This document shows, piece after piece, positions 52,386 to 63,971 of a DNA stretch of 64,000 bases. Source of the stretch: Holtermannia corniformis (Eukaryota > Basidiomycota > Tremellomycetes > Holtermanniales); assembly GCA_001599935.1 (NCBI GenBank), contig BCIJ01000021.1, positions 172,866 through 236,865 of the forward strand, given 5' to 3'. Both the position numbers and the translations under genes were made by a program. Numbering within the stretch: the stretch's first letter is position 1; every line of letters begins with the position of its first letter. The notes below the pieces were generated by a model. It was not told the DNA's origin. It worked only from the letters and a program-made list of their open reading frames with translations, and did not search any database.

Positions 52386-54871
52386 TCACATCCCGTCACC
52401 ATCCGCCTTGCCCACCGTCCCGCGCCTACTCCGTCCCATACTCATGCCCAACATGCCGCTCCTCTTCTCTTTATCCCTCAGGTGTGCCGATGGGATGCGT
52501 GGCACCGGCGGCGCGACAGGGACGGACATGGGTCTCCCTGGCGTCCTGGGCGCCGGGATCCCCGTTGGCGGTAGAGTCCGGTCATGGCCTAATGATGAGC
52601 GGCGAGAGGAGCGGCGTGGCGTTTCCGCCCCAGTGTTGGTGTTGGTGTTGGTGTTGAGCGTCGGACCTTCGGTCATGTTCGTGATGGCTGATGTGACGGG
52701 TGGAGGGCCACGACCTATCAAGCGGGAGCCTTGGCGGGATGTGGGGCGTGAAGTCGGCTCGGTCGGGAACGCGAGGGATGAATGGCCAAACGCAGGAGAG
52801 GGGGATAAAGATCGACCGATACTGCCGACGGGCATCGGGAGGTAACTAGGCGACATGGGCCTCGAAGGGCCACTCGACGTTGTCGAGAAAGCAGAGCGTG
52901 AAGGCGGTCGTTGGCGCGAGTTTGTAGATCGTGAAAGTGACTGTGCGAGCGGTGAGGGGATGCCAGGACGCGATGGGAGAGGTTTGGATTGGCTTGTAGA
53001 GGTACTGGTTGATGAGGGTGCACGAAAGTGTTGGTGGTGCTCTGTGGGCGAGAGCGGCTCGTGGAGTCTGAAAGCCGTCGAGGTTGAGCCGGGCGGCGGC
53101 ATCTCGTCGTTGTCTGATACGAGGACCCACCCGTTCGGCGACATGATTGACCCGTTCGACACGTCGCCCGGTGTCGCTGCTGGTCCCGATCCCGGCGCCA
53201 GCGCCTTGACTCTTGAATGCGTCAGTGCGTCGACTGACCTTCGAGGCGCCGAAGTCGGGTTAGTCGAGCCCATAGGAGCCGACACGGTCCGCTTGCCAGC
53301 CTTAGGCGCAAGTTTCGAGTCCATGGCGCGGATCCGAGCTCGCAGATCCGACACCATCTGCACGCCTTTACTCTTCTGTGGCGCAGCGCTAGGTTGCAGG
53401 TTGGACGCTCGACTAGGCGACATGGGGATCATTGAGCCCAGTGCCCGCGCTCGCGCAGGTACAGGCGAGCCGGTCGCTGACGCCGTCATGGCCAAGTTGC
53501 GCGATGTAGTGGAGCGATTGAGCACCGACACGCCGAGCGCACGGCTCGGGCCGGGACTCTGCGACCGTGCGAATTGCGGAGACGAGTTGCTGCGCGAGAT
53601 GCCGCCGAGAGAGCGCGGGATGGCAGATGGCGGAGTGCCGATGGTCGCGTTGGCGAGTGAGACTTCGACAAAGGAGAGTTCTTGCGACGCTTCACCGACG
53701 GGCGAGAGTGGCGGTTGAGCCGTCGTCGTCGGTGTGCGTGCGAGCTGGTCTCTCAGAATCGAGATCTCGCTGCTGGCGTCTGGGAGCGTCAGTCAAGCCG
53801 ATCGACCAGTCCTACATACCCCTGAGCTCATCCTTGAGCCGCTGGGCCTCCTCTTCCAATTCTTGCTTGATCACGACCTCTTGCTCGAGCAGCGTCTTCT
53901 CCTCGATCGCGCGGTTATACTTGCTTTCGAGGTCTAGCAGGGACGAGACGGCGACTCTGCGCGGGGATCAGCTCTGATCACTGTCGCGCGACGCACCGCT
54001 CGTTGCGCTCCAAGTCGTCATTCCCCATCTCGAGGTCACGCATCGCGACGCGCACTTTATCCCGTTCGGAACGGAGGTTGTCCATCTCCATCTGGAGGGC
54101 GCGTCAGTGTGACGTCCGGGCTGGTTGGTGGGACAGCGACAGACCTGCATGTTGCCGACCATGGCGTTGTGAGTCTTTTGCAGCGCGACGTGCTTGGCCT
54201 AAAGCGAGTGTCAGCTCCCGGCAAGACATCGATGTGCAAGCGGTTCAAGTCGACAAGACGAGAAAACCACGCAGAGTCGAGCCAACCAGCCGCACCGCGC
54301 CACGACACACCTTGGCCTCGTCCAGCTCCATTTCGAGCCTGTGTACGCGCGTCTTGAGTTCAGCGTGCTGTTCGTGTGTCTGTGCCAGTTCGCGCTCGAG
54401 TTCGTCTTCGAGTTCTTCGGACGAGATTTGGAAGTCGTCTGAGGGGGCGTTAGCTCGACTGGGTGGTGAGGGCATTGATGTGGCGTGGTGAGTAAGAGTG
54501 GGATAGGCGCGGTGGTACTATGAAGGAAGGGGATGCACAACGAGGAAGAACAGGGATGTGCAGTGATTGGATCTCGAGCAGCTTGGACTTGCACCTGCAG
54601 CCAGCTCGAGGCTGCCAATCATTGCTCGAGATCAGCTATCCCATCTGCACGTCCCATGCAGTCATGCCAAGCACTCGGCCACTGACCCAACTCGGCCCTC
54701 GTCTCATTCAGCATGTCCAAGATCATGCGGTAACGCTCTTTAAAGTGCGCGAGCTCGTCTTCGACCGAGTTGAAGCTGTGTTGATCAGTGGCTGATCGCG
54801 TCCGAGGAGATCATGCACACGCACACCCTGTCTTCGTCCTCGTCGAGGCCGATCGTTGATGCGCTGGTCAT
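52386..54871 (-). CDS. NudE/Ndl1-type dynein regulator
   Basis: Adaptor that links LIS1 (Pac1/NudF) to cytoplasmic dynein for nuclear migration and spindle positioning. The conserved N-terminal coiled coil is spread over about seven short exons: FNSVEDELAHFKERYRMILDMLNETRAEL (54785-54690), SEELEDELERELAQTHEQHAELKTRVHRLEMELDEAK (54420-54315), AKHVALQKTHNAMVGNMQ, MEMDNLRSERDKVRVAMRDLEMGNDDLERNER (ending near 54000), and LLDLESKYNRAIEEKTLLEQEV with QRLKDELRD. This order, including NDDLERNER, is typical of the family. The C-terminal 400 residues (53735-52386) are Ser/Pro/Arg-rich and disordered, with many SP/TP sites and a (Asn-Thr)4 run from GTTGGT repeats near 52635. Met start at 54871 (MTSASTIGLDEDED). 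Confidence 0.85.
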
Positions 54872-55462
54872 TTTGTGTACTTGATGCAGCGGGTCGGGCG
54901 CGAGGAGGGGTGGTAGAGGGGACAGTGTGGCTGCCATTGTGGTGGACGTGCGACGACTAGCTAGATTCAGCGATGGACTTGGGAGCGTTGACGGGCTGTC
55001 GTGGCAACATGAGTCGATCAGCGTGGTGGGTGCGAGTGATGGCGACGGACCGGGTGGGAGATTCTTTGCGCTGTACCGAGTCACTAGCTGGCTCTGATTG
55101 ATGTCGTTCTGTGTATCCCTATACTTTCTACAGTGCTCTGCTGCCCTCTCGCGCTTGTGATCCTTCTCCGCTGCTTTCTTTGCTGCCAGCGCCGTACAGC
55201 TTGTTGACGTGTGTCGGTCGCGTGGTGTATTAGGCTTGCAGGTGGCGAGGGGGTTACCGGCTTAACCGTGCCAGTAGTATACCGCGGCATCTGGAACATA
55301 ACGCCGATCCCCGTTTGGCTGGGCGTGACCGAGGGGTTAAGCGGGCAACTCTTTTCCCAGCACTCGATTCACGCTCGCTTTCCTCTTTCCCCCCTTGGTT
55401 CGCTCTCCCTCCCTGCTGCCACCGCACTCAACCACAGTGCTCACTCGTCTGACATCCCACTA
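54872..55462. other. Divergent promoter region NudE / BRE1
   Basis: About 590 bases between divergent starts. No gene seen. A CT-rich run (CTTTCCTCTTTCCCCCCTT-like, 55377-55400) lies 70 bases before the BRE1 start, a common core-promoter feature in fungi. Confidence 0.45.
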
Positions 55463-58400
55463 ATGAGCCTGGACCTCAAACGCGTGCGCGAAGACGCGCG
55501 CGACGGAGGCCCATCTAGCTCGAAAAAGCGTCTTCACCTCGACGTAAAGCTCGAACCGGGCGCGGGCGCAGTCGCGAGGAACGGCAGTGCACACAGCGAG
55601 GACGAGGAACCACCGGAAGAATGGATCAAAGTCGTTGAAGTAGGTCTTGGTCGAAGGACGGTCATGGTGCGGTGCGGTCACGCGACGGGATGACACGGTT
55701 GCGGTGCTGGGGTGTTGGCTTTGGTATAACGTCGAGGCTGAAGGGGTGGGTGCAAGGTGCACGGTTCTCGCACCGGATGATCGCACCTTATACTCCACTT
55801 TGCCTGGCCTCGACAACGCACAGAAGCAATACCCTGGCGGCCGGCCCTCCCCAATCACAGCCTCTCCCAACCCTGCCAAAAATATCAGATGCTAACGCAC
55901 TGCAGACCAAGCGCAAGCAAGCAATCTACCGCCAGATGCTCGAATACCGCCGCCAAGCCCGCCGGCACGCGCGGCGAATCCAAGCATTAGAACTCGAGAG
56001 GCAACGCTGCCAGGCTGAAGTCATGAGCGTTGACGTCTGCTGGACAGAGGTGGGTGCAGAGGCTGAACATGGCGGCCAAGTAGTCGCTGATGGAAATAGC
56101 TAGTCGCGGCTGTGCAAGATATGGCCGGCTTTCAGGATGACAAAGCGACGAGCGAACGTGAGTGTTCATCAGGCATGATCATGACAAAAGTTGACGGCTC
56201 CAGCCCAACTCGAACCACCGCCGACTTCCTATCCGATCCCCGAATTCAACACCGCCCTCAGCAAGCGCTCCCACTCGACCCGCTCTCTGATCAGCCACTT
56301 TCTCAACCTGTTCAAAACGTTCCAACCCTCTGCGCCATCCCTCACAACGTTGCAAAAACGCTATAGCGCATTAGAAACTCAACATCAAGCGACGCAACTG
56401 CTCCAAGCGCAGCTCCGACAGGTCACGGATGCAAGAGACCAACTGGAACGTGATTTGAACCGTGCGGAGAAGACGGTCGATCGGTTGAGGATGGACAGTG
56501 CGATCCCGGCGGAGAGTTCGGGATCGGGATCGGGGCCCAAGCCTGAAGGGTTTGGAGCGGCGTCGGGACCGGCTAATGGACAGCGATCGGGCACGAACAC
56601 GCCGAATGCGCGTGCGAACGGTAGTGCCGGGCCAGAAGTGTGTCGGACGTGATCCCGGAGCTGGCACTAGGCTGACACGGTGCAGGACGTCAAACCCGAG
56701 AATGGCGCTTCGACAGCAAATGCCGCCAGCGGCATGCTACGAGATAGCACCGAACTGCAGTTACTTGCCGAAAAACGCGAAGCCGAAGTCGCTCAACTAC
56801 GTGAAGAGCAAACGCGTCTCATCCAAGAGAACGATCAACTCAAGCTCCTAGCGAACCAACCGCCCGAACACACGATCCTCAACTCGCCCATCTTCACAGC
56901 CTACAAGCTCCAATTAGTCGAAATGATCCGTCGAGCGGAAACAGCGGAAGAAACGGCCAAATACCTTGATCACACCGTCAAAGACCTTCGGGAGAATAAC
57001 CTCCAATTCCGCGATGCGGTCGCGGCCGAAGCGCGCGCTGAAGTGGAAGCGTTGCGCTCGGCGGCCGCGAAGAAGGATAGTGATTTGTCGAGACTGCGGG
57101 GGCAACGAGATGATTTCCAGGCAGAATTGTTTGAGAGACGAGCGAGGGATGCGGAGAAATGGAAGTTTGTGGAGGAATTGGAGACGTTGGCGGCGGAACG
57201 GATGGAGAGGATTGGAGCGTTGGGAGCGGAGGTGAGAAGGTTGAAGGGCAAGATGGCGGCGCAGGGGGGGATGGAGGAGTATTATGCTTTCTTGGGGGCT
57301 GGCGGCGACGTCGACTATGTCAAGGATCTCGAGGCGAAGATTAGGTGAGTGCTTTTTTCTGCGCGGCTTCCCGATGCCGGTCGATGCTGATACCGTCTCA
57401 GCACCGCACGAGAAACCGAAGCTAGCCTCCAAGCGCAACTAGCGGCCTATGCGAACGATAACGCCACATCACAAGATCTGATCCGCTCCGAATCGACCGC
57501 GAGGAGGGAACTGGCGGCGGCGCAGAACTTGGTGAAGCGCTATCAGCGCGTCTTGGGACCGGACCCGGAGGTGGCGCAGGATGTGCAAGAGTTGGGCAAG
57601 AGGTTGGAGGCTGTTGATGCCGAGAGGAAGGTGTTGGAGCTGAGGGTCAGAGAGGCGGACGAGGTGAGTCGACCTGCATGGGGAATCACGCTGTCGTCTC
57701 GTATCTGAGACGACGGGGTGAGGCTGCACCAGATGTCCGGACTGACGTATAATGCCGGGCGCAGTCCACAAACGCACTCTACACCGAGCTCGAACAGCTC
57801 TCGAAAGCGTGGGAGGGGCTAGAGCAGCAGAACCGTAGCAAGGTCTTCGATCTGCGCGATGCCGAGCTCAAAGTCACGCGTTTGACGACCGAGGTGGGTC
57901 GCCACTTTACACTCACAACCAGATCGGTGCTGATGGCTGGTCGCGCGTAGAAAGCGAAATCGGACAACAAATACTTTGCGGCGATGCGTGCAAAGGATAT
58001 GGTCGATCTGGAAGCCAAGGCTCACCAAGTCAAGGTTGAGAAGCAGATGAAGCTGCTGGAGAAGGCGGGCGAGCTGGAGCGCACGCTGAACGCACAATTG
58101 GTCAGTTGCGCGCGCTGTGTAAGAAGAGGGCAAGGCTGACACTGGGTGTAGGCTGCTCAAACACAAGCGACGGTTTCCATCAAGAGTGCCGCTTCGGAAC
58201 TGCAGCACCAGGTTGCGAGAGTCAGCTCGGAGAAGAAACAGCTCGAGCTGTCGTTACAGCATGGCCAGACGTCGCTTGCCGAGGTGTGTAGCCGCGATGT
58301 TGTAGAGGACACGACTGACGACTCTAGGCCAAGAACCTGCTCAACGTCCGGATTGCAGAAGCTAGCGCTGAGCGTACGGCCCGTCTCAAGCTGGAAGAGG

Positions 58401-58837
58401 AACTCGAAGCGACAAAGCGCACCGTCACGAAGCTTAATGAACGCCAGGAAACGATGGCTGCCACTTCGGTCTCGGCGGGCGAGCTCAAGCTGCAGGAGGA
58501 GAGAGACAAGCTGCTGGTGAGTTGCTTTGCTGTGGGCCCGTGACGGGACGAGACTGACTGGCGGCGCAGAAAATCCTGCGGTGCTCGTGCTGTGAGCAAA
58601 ACTTCAAGCAACAGGTCATTACCAAGTGTATGCACAGTACGTCGTCTCCACCATCTTTGAGTACTGCTGACGCACCACAGCTTTCTGCAAAGAGTACGTC
58701 GACCTCGACCTCTAGCCGCCACGTTACTGACCCACCGCAGCTGCCTCGACAAGCGTGTCGCCTCTCGCCAACGCAAGTGCCCCGCTTGCGGCGGCGGCTT
58801 TTCAAAAGAAGATATCGGCACGCTCTACTGGCAATGA
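55463..58837 (+). CDS. BRE1: BRE1 E3 ubiquitin ligase (histone H2B)
   Basis: RING E3 that, with Rad6, monoubiquitinates histone H2B; nuclear. The N-terminus (MSLDLKRVREDARDGG, with KKRLHLDVKLEPG) has basic/NLS-like residues. The middle is almost wholly coiled coil over many exons, including LQLLAEKREAEVAQLREEQTRLIQENDQLK and EHTILNSPIFTAYKLQLVEMI (a conserved BRE1 stretch at 56865-56935) and the YYAFLGAGGDVDYVKDLEAKI block. The C-terminal RING is CSCC-x11-CMH-x2-C-x2-C-x10-CPAC, giving LRCSCCEQNFKQQVITKCMH, TFCKDC and CPACGGGFSKEDIGTLYW, stopping at 58837. The RING is split by two introns around a 13-base microexon (58681-58693, CTTTCTGCAAAGA), flanked by canonical sites; frame and zinc ligands require it. 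About 15 exons in total. Confidence 0.93.
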
Positions 58838-59073
58838 TGGACTCTACACGCTTACTGTAGCCCTCGCCCGCTCTGTTCAGACGCTTGTATGTACTGCAGC
58901 ACGCGTAGCCGTGCATGTATACGTTGTATGATGTGCCGCTTGCAGACTGATCACCATTACAACACAATGACACTAGCAAACAAGAGCATCCCCCGTCGAA
59001 TGCGCTCCGGCCTCTGAATGACACGTCGACACAGCCGCACAATCTCGCGAGAGCCTCGCTGCGCTTGGTCGGC
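58838..59073. other. Convergent 3' region with duplicated flank
   Basis: Between BRE1 (plus) and the frameshifted minus-strand copy at 59074. The stretch 58889-58937 is about 80 percent identical by eye to 62485-62534, which lies downstream of the intact paralogue; it shows the duplication included 3' flank. Confidence 0.6.
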
Positions 59074-59959
59074 TCAGTCGCACTTGACATGCTCCACTGT
59101 GTCACTGCTCCCGCTGGCCGTTGAACAAGCATCGTGCTGTTCCGGAGTTGCCACAGCGCGCGATCGTCCCCAGTGTCCCATGACGCGACCCAACATGCGC
59201 TGAGTGCGACTCAAGTGTCTCGTATCATGCCGATACCGCTCTTTGACATACTGCGGGTCATCAACATCAACAGTCTTGATATTTCATGCCCTCCCACAGC
59301 GTGTTATTGTGCGGCAATCCTTGCGCCCCTAGGCTGACATGGTAAAAAGCCGGGAACAGCGCTGCTTTGGCCCGCACTTTGCGCGGAAGGCGGTTACCAC
59401 GACGACGGCGGAGGATCGGCGGTAGCGTGCTTGTGGGATCGTGAATTGGCATATCGAAGAGGCGGATTGAAAACCGATCGGTCGGGACTTGTCGTTCTGC
59501 GAAAGCCTTGGGCATGGCTGGATCGAGGTGATACGCTCGGAAATCGAATAGCGGTCCGTCGAACCATGGAGCTTTTCAGTGCTTCGCCGACGTGGAGTTC
59601 AATTGCGAGTAGCGTCCGGAGATTGAAGTAGAACAGATCTAAACCGGATGGTCAGCGTAGGTTATATAGGCTTTGGATTTGAGCGCGTACCTAGGCTATG
59701 CTGGGCCTGAAAGACAGTATCGTTAGGTAGTGTGTGTGTTAATGACAGCTGTCTTACCTCTGCCACCCATTGTCTATGCAACTCAAGTCCATCGTGCGAG
59801 ATGCCCAGGCCCACGCAAGGGTCGCGGAGACCATCCATTAAGCACCCATGCTGAGCCAGTCAGCGCCTGTCTCAGAGCCAACAGTACTCACGCAACGCGG
59901 CTCGCTTGCCTTTCGTTCAAGATGTTCGACCCCCACAAGGCGGCGATTAAACTCGTAGT
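59074..59959 (-). pseudogene. Frameshifted copy of the 63-kb membrane protein gene
   Basis: Matched piece by piece to the intact gene at 62774-63971 (minus): GISHDGLELHRQWVAE to GFSPEELLADEMWEHE; AQHSL to AQVRL at an intron in the same place; YFNLRTL to HFNLRVL; DFRAYHLDP to DYRDCFLDP; RLFDMPIHDPTSTLPPIL to HLFDPPPDYDPIEDLPPAL; and RHDTRHLSRTQRMLGRVMG to NHDTRHLNQAQRVLGWVMG. One extra A in the AAAA run at 59573-59576 breaks the frame; three As would give LKAPWFDGPLFDFRAY. A second shift is needed near 59275, before VDVDDPQYVKERY. Stop at 59074 after EHVKCD. Earlier exons may continue to about 60130 but have no clear counterpart. It is a decayed duplicate unless the homopolymer is an assembly error. 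Confidence 0.7.
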
Positions 59960-60460
59960 AGAGCAGGCTGCGAATGGTCAGAAAACCGCTCGCGTATGCT
60001 TCTCGGTACTCACGTATACTTGTAGATCAGAAACTCTCTTTTGTATAGACGGAGGGTGTTTCCGGCTGCCGGCACCCAAAAGGACACTGCATAGAACCGC
60101 TCTGAGATCGCAAAAGTCAACAAACATGGTGGGAAACACATCCTAGACTCAATTCCCTGACGAACAGCGCCACGTAAGCGCAGCAAGTCATGTTCAAACA
60201 TGGTGTACGCAAGGAAGGATTTCTTATAACGTCCGTAAGCCCGTCATGCCGTAGCTGACCGTAATAGCTCTTCAGTCTGCCCAACAGTGGTCTTTCTGAT
60301 GGCCTACGGGCGTCCTTATGTTCTAACGCACACCTCCCCGGAGGTGACCGCCACGAAGTCCTAGTCATTCGCCCTGATTAGGATAAGAAGTGTAATGATA
60401 TCCTAATCTGATTAGTATAATGGATAACAGCTACGAACGCTGTGTGCAGCACAGCCGACC

Positions 60461-61346
60461 ATGAGCGGACCTGCAGCAAGCTCTGCGACAAGTTCAACCT
60501 TGTCTACAAGGTCTTGAGTGGTGATCCAGAGCTTGCAGAAGGGTTAGCTACCAGCTCGAGGCCCAATCGCAGGAGTTGGGCGACCTCGACTATCGCGGTA
60601 AGTCAGCGCGTGCTGGCCATCATGGTGTTCCTGACAAGAGCGTAACTCTACCAGTGCACACATCCGACCCCTGGCACTTTCGTCCGCAGACGATGCGGGC
60701 CGACGCACATCTGCGACTACGGCTCGTACCCCGTTTATCACGAAAATGCTCAAGGCGGTCTCCTGCGGCCGTGCCGCGACAATCTCACCGACTCATTCAA
60801 TGCACGATCTCCACGTCAATCCGTCGGGTCTGGAGTACCAAAGTAAGCTCAGCTCAGTCAGTAGGAAGCTGCTAATCAGACTGCTAATCAGTCCTAGCAC
60901 TTCCCAAGGTTCCCAATGCCCGCTGGTTCGCGGAGATTGGCCAGTGGGCGATGAGGTCGACGCCGGCCCAACCGGCGTCAAGCACTATGGGTCCTACCCA
61001 GACGCATGGGGCCGTGGTGTCAAAAGCGGTCGAATCGCAAACGAGGAAGTTGCGTTTTTCCTGCTCTCGGCCGAGGTTCGATGCGTGGAAGCGGCCCTCG
61101 ACGCGCTTCAAAACGGTCGCGGTGTCGACGCAAAGAAGAGCGACGATGGTACCGACCTGTATCGCTGGGGAGGGATGGACATTCAAGGCCTCACCGTGCG
61201 TAGCCTTATACTTATCTTGTGAAGTCTCAGTGTACGCTAAGATTCGGCAGGAGGAGCGCCAGTTGCTGTTGAAGCACCTAACGCGCGAGGGCCTGCGCCT
61301 CCTAAGGCTGGAACGAGGGCTGGTTGGTATGCTGAAGATCCGTTAG
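60461..61346 (+). CDS. Hypothetical soluble protein
   Basis: The reading pieces join as follows. MSGPAASSATSSTLSTSYQL and EAQSQELGDLDYR start at 60461 (with a 37-base intron at about 60510-60546). After an intron ending at 60689 comes DDAGRRTSATTARTPFITKMLKAV, then MHDLHVNPSGLEYQ. After a third intron starting at 60843 comes GDEVDAGPTGVKHYGSYPDAWGRG, then NEEVAFFLLSAEVRCVEAALDALQNGRG. After a last intron at 61199-61233 comes VYAKIRQEERQLLLKHLTREGLRLLRLERGL, stopping at 61346. The acceptor of the third intron (near 60901 or 60948) is not settled, and a piece PKVPNARWFAEIG in another frame also looks coding. No signal peptide, TM or known motif was recognised. Confidence 0.4.
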
Positions 61347-61441
61347 TGGGCTGGCTCCTTTTTGCACGTCAACTGCTGAAAGACCGCATCAATCTCAGTT
61401 GCCTTGAGGGGTAAGGACTGCAAGCAGCCCTCCAATTGACT

Positions 61442-61878
61442 ATGACTGACACTGCAGGCTGGATTGTGAACTTGCAAGAACTGGTCGTGGTGCTCGGCGC
61501 AACGGGTCTGATGTCATGTCTGGTCCTCCTTTTCGCCTATCGCACCTACCTCATCGCACACCAGCGCCTCAAGGACGCTAGATCGTGCATACACACCGCC
61601 ATGTACATCTACATCGCCGTGGTCGGCATTTGGGCTCTGTCGACTGTACCGATCGCACTCAGGCGTCAAAGTTTCAACCCTTCCGAATACCAGATCTACT
61701 GTGCGCACAGCGCTGTCGCCGTCGTGACCATTCTAGGCATGGCGACCCTATTGGACACTGATGCGAATGCGATCGACGCGCTGATTGAGGGGTGAGCACC
61801 AGAGTAGTAGCGCAGGTTTGCACTGCTTACCGTAATCCAACCAGTGCTGAGGCCGCATCGCGCCGTTTCGGATGCTGA
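61442..61878 (+). CDS. Small multi-pass membrane protein, unknown
   Basis: Exon 1 (61442-61794) and exon 2 (61850-61878) give about 127 residues. The N-terminus MTDTAGWIVNLQ is followed by a strong TM helix (ELVVVLGATGLMSCLVLLFAYRTYLIA). A basic loop (HQRLKDARS), a second TM (TAMYIYIAVVGIWALSTVPIAL), a short polar loop (RRQSFNPSEYQIYCA) and a third hydrophobic segment (AVAVVTILGMATLL) come next. The C-terminus is short and charged (DALIEGAEAASRRFGC). The intron (GTGAGC to ACCAG) was chosen because the frame otherwise stops in the donor. Topology and function unknown. The gene lies between the two copies of the 59/63-kb family, but is not itself duplicated in the window. Confidence 0.6.
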
Positions 61879-62773
61879 AAAAGTCGACGCCGAATGCTCG
61901 AAGCTCTGGGTGGGAGTGGCGTGTACATGGACATGGACAATGAGACTCAAGTTATTGTAATGCATCGTTCCCGGAAGCGTTCTCGTGAAGACTGTGAAGC
62001 TCACGACACCATGTAGCGCAAGTAGCCTGTAACAATCACTATACTACATTCAACGAGGTGCCGATCCACAGACTCGAACATCCCACAGCTACAAGCTTCC
62101 AAGCGTTCCACGGCAACCAACGCGCCCCGTTCCCATGCAGGTTGTGCTACGCGCAAGGAGCCAAATCTCAAACCACATTGTCACGAAGCACAGCACCACG
62201 GTCGCGCTCGCTGTCATCAAGGTGACGCCGAAGGTATTACTGCTGGAAGCGTGATATCCGAATGAAGCGCACGGTACCAAGCCTGCTGATAGTAGAAAGA
62301 ATACAGTAGAAAGCTTGCACTCTTGTACGCCAGGCAGTAGCGTCAATCATTACATCTCAGTATCAAACGCGACCGTTGCTTCGGTAGTGGTATTCACCCT
62401 TCGTAACGTTGTTGAGGTGTGCATAGGTCGGCCAAATTCCGCCGGGAGAACGCATCGATGCTTGCCAGGCGGCGGACCCATGTGTGTACTGCAACACACG
62501 CAGCCGTGAATGTAAAAGTTGTGTGATGTGCGGCGGATTTGAAAAGCAGATTATGCGGTCATACATCAAAAGTAAAGACGACGCTAGCACCACCATCGTT
62601 CTGCCGCTTTTGACTACTGAGATCTCAGTGGGACCATGTCGCGACCAGATAGGCGCACGGCCGAGACTTGTGAGATGATTGCGGGAAAACCAGTGGGAGA
62701 CCACCTGAACAACGCACACCTGCTGCGCCTGCGTCAACAATGCTTAAGACACCAATCGTATGTACTACCTCGA
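61879..62773. other. Convergent intergenic region
   Basis: Holds the 3' flank of the 62774-63971 gene, including the segment 62485-62534 shared with 58889-58937. No coding frame is supported on either strand. Confidence 0.5.
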
Positions 62774-63971
62774 TCAGGTACTCTGCCTATCGACACCGAA
62801 CCTGCAGTCCTTGTCGATGCTAGCGTCGGTCCTGTGGCTTTCCGCCTGGAAGTCACCATCTTTGTCCTCTGGTGTAGCCGTCCTTGCACAGGCCGGAGTC
62901 GCCTTCGACCAGCGTCCCATGACCCATCCAAGGACGCGCTGAGCTTGGTTGAGGTGCCGAGTGTCATGGTTATGCTTCTCCCACCTATACTTGCGGCTGT
63001 TAACGTCGACCTGTCGGACCAGAACATCTTTTGCGCGGGCAAAGTCCATGCAGATTTTGCTGTGTGAATGTCCGACGCTCTGATGGTAGAACTGCGTAAG
63101 ATGTTCGCCGCGCGCGGGGTTGACCAAGCTGCGGAGAGCCGGGGGTAGGTCTTCGATAGGATCATAGTCGGGAGGAGGATCGAACAGGTGAACAGAGAGC
63201 CTACACTCCGGCACTCCGCGTTCTTCGAAAGGTTTATCTTTGAGTCGAGGATCCAGGAAGCAGTCTCTGTAGTCAGCAAGGGCTTCCTGAGACCACCGCT
63301 CGATGAAGGCTTGACGCGACTGGGTCTCAACATTCTGCAAAACCCGAAGGTTAAAGTGCATTCTGTCTGGGGCAGGACATTGGCTTTTTGCCGGTGTAGA
63401 AATGCTGCACCCACCAAGGCGAACCTGGGCCTGCAGTAGTCAGTACATGTGGTACTGAGTAAGGACCACCGACCTCATGCTCCCACATTTCATCGGCTAA
63501 TAGCTCTTCCGGTGAAAACCCGTACCCCGGACAGGGGGGTGTAGGGACATCGCTCAAGCAATGTGTCTGGGAGGGTGTCAGCGTGACAAAGTTACGCGAG
63601 TCAACGCACACACGGGGGATCACTGGCCTTGCGCCGAAGATGATGAAGCCACAGATGGCGACGGATGAAGTCGTTATGAAGAACGCTGCGTCGGAAGTCA
63701 GGTGACGTCGTCGTTCATCGTGCAACACCAACCGATACTTGTGATTGAGGTAGTCCCTACTATACTCGGTGATCCCCTCTGGCCCCTTTACAAGGAATCC
63801 TATGATGAGGATCGGTTGCTGGCCCCCAGGATACAAAGGTTTCATTGTACAGTAGCGCATCGTGTTTGACGCCCTGATCATCAGCGGGAAACGCGGTTGA
63901 GGCAGGAGCAACATAGCTCTATCGTCTACGTAGAACTTCAGCGGACTGCTTGGTAGTGTAAGGTCCGTCAT
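62774..63971 (-). CDS. Unknown membrane protein, intact paralogue
   Basis: The start at 63971 gives MTDLTLPSSPLKFYVDD. Exon 1 runs to WEHE before the donor at about 63474 and contains a hydrophobic stretch with one likely TM (AAFFITTSSVAICGFIIFG, about 63690-63630) preceded by a basic patch (HDERRRHL). A 15-20 residue exon (AQVRL) and a final exon follow: HFNLRVLQNVETQSRQAFIERW, DYRDCFLDPRLKD, HLFDPPPDYDPIEDLPPAL, NHDTRHLNQAQRVLGWVMGRW, stopping at 62774. The protein is about 360 residues. The soluble C-terminal half is the part best conserved with the decayed copy at 59074-59959, so it is likely the functional domain. No known family recognised. An earlier exon beyond 63971 is possible because the window ends at 64000. 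Confidence 0.55.

Noticed and set aside
52855..53718. Plus-strand open frame of 287 codons opposite the NudE gene.
   Set aside because: It is the shadow of the Ser/Pro/Arg-rich tail of NudE in GC-rich DNA; composition is not protein-like and no splice or start context fits.
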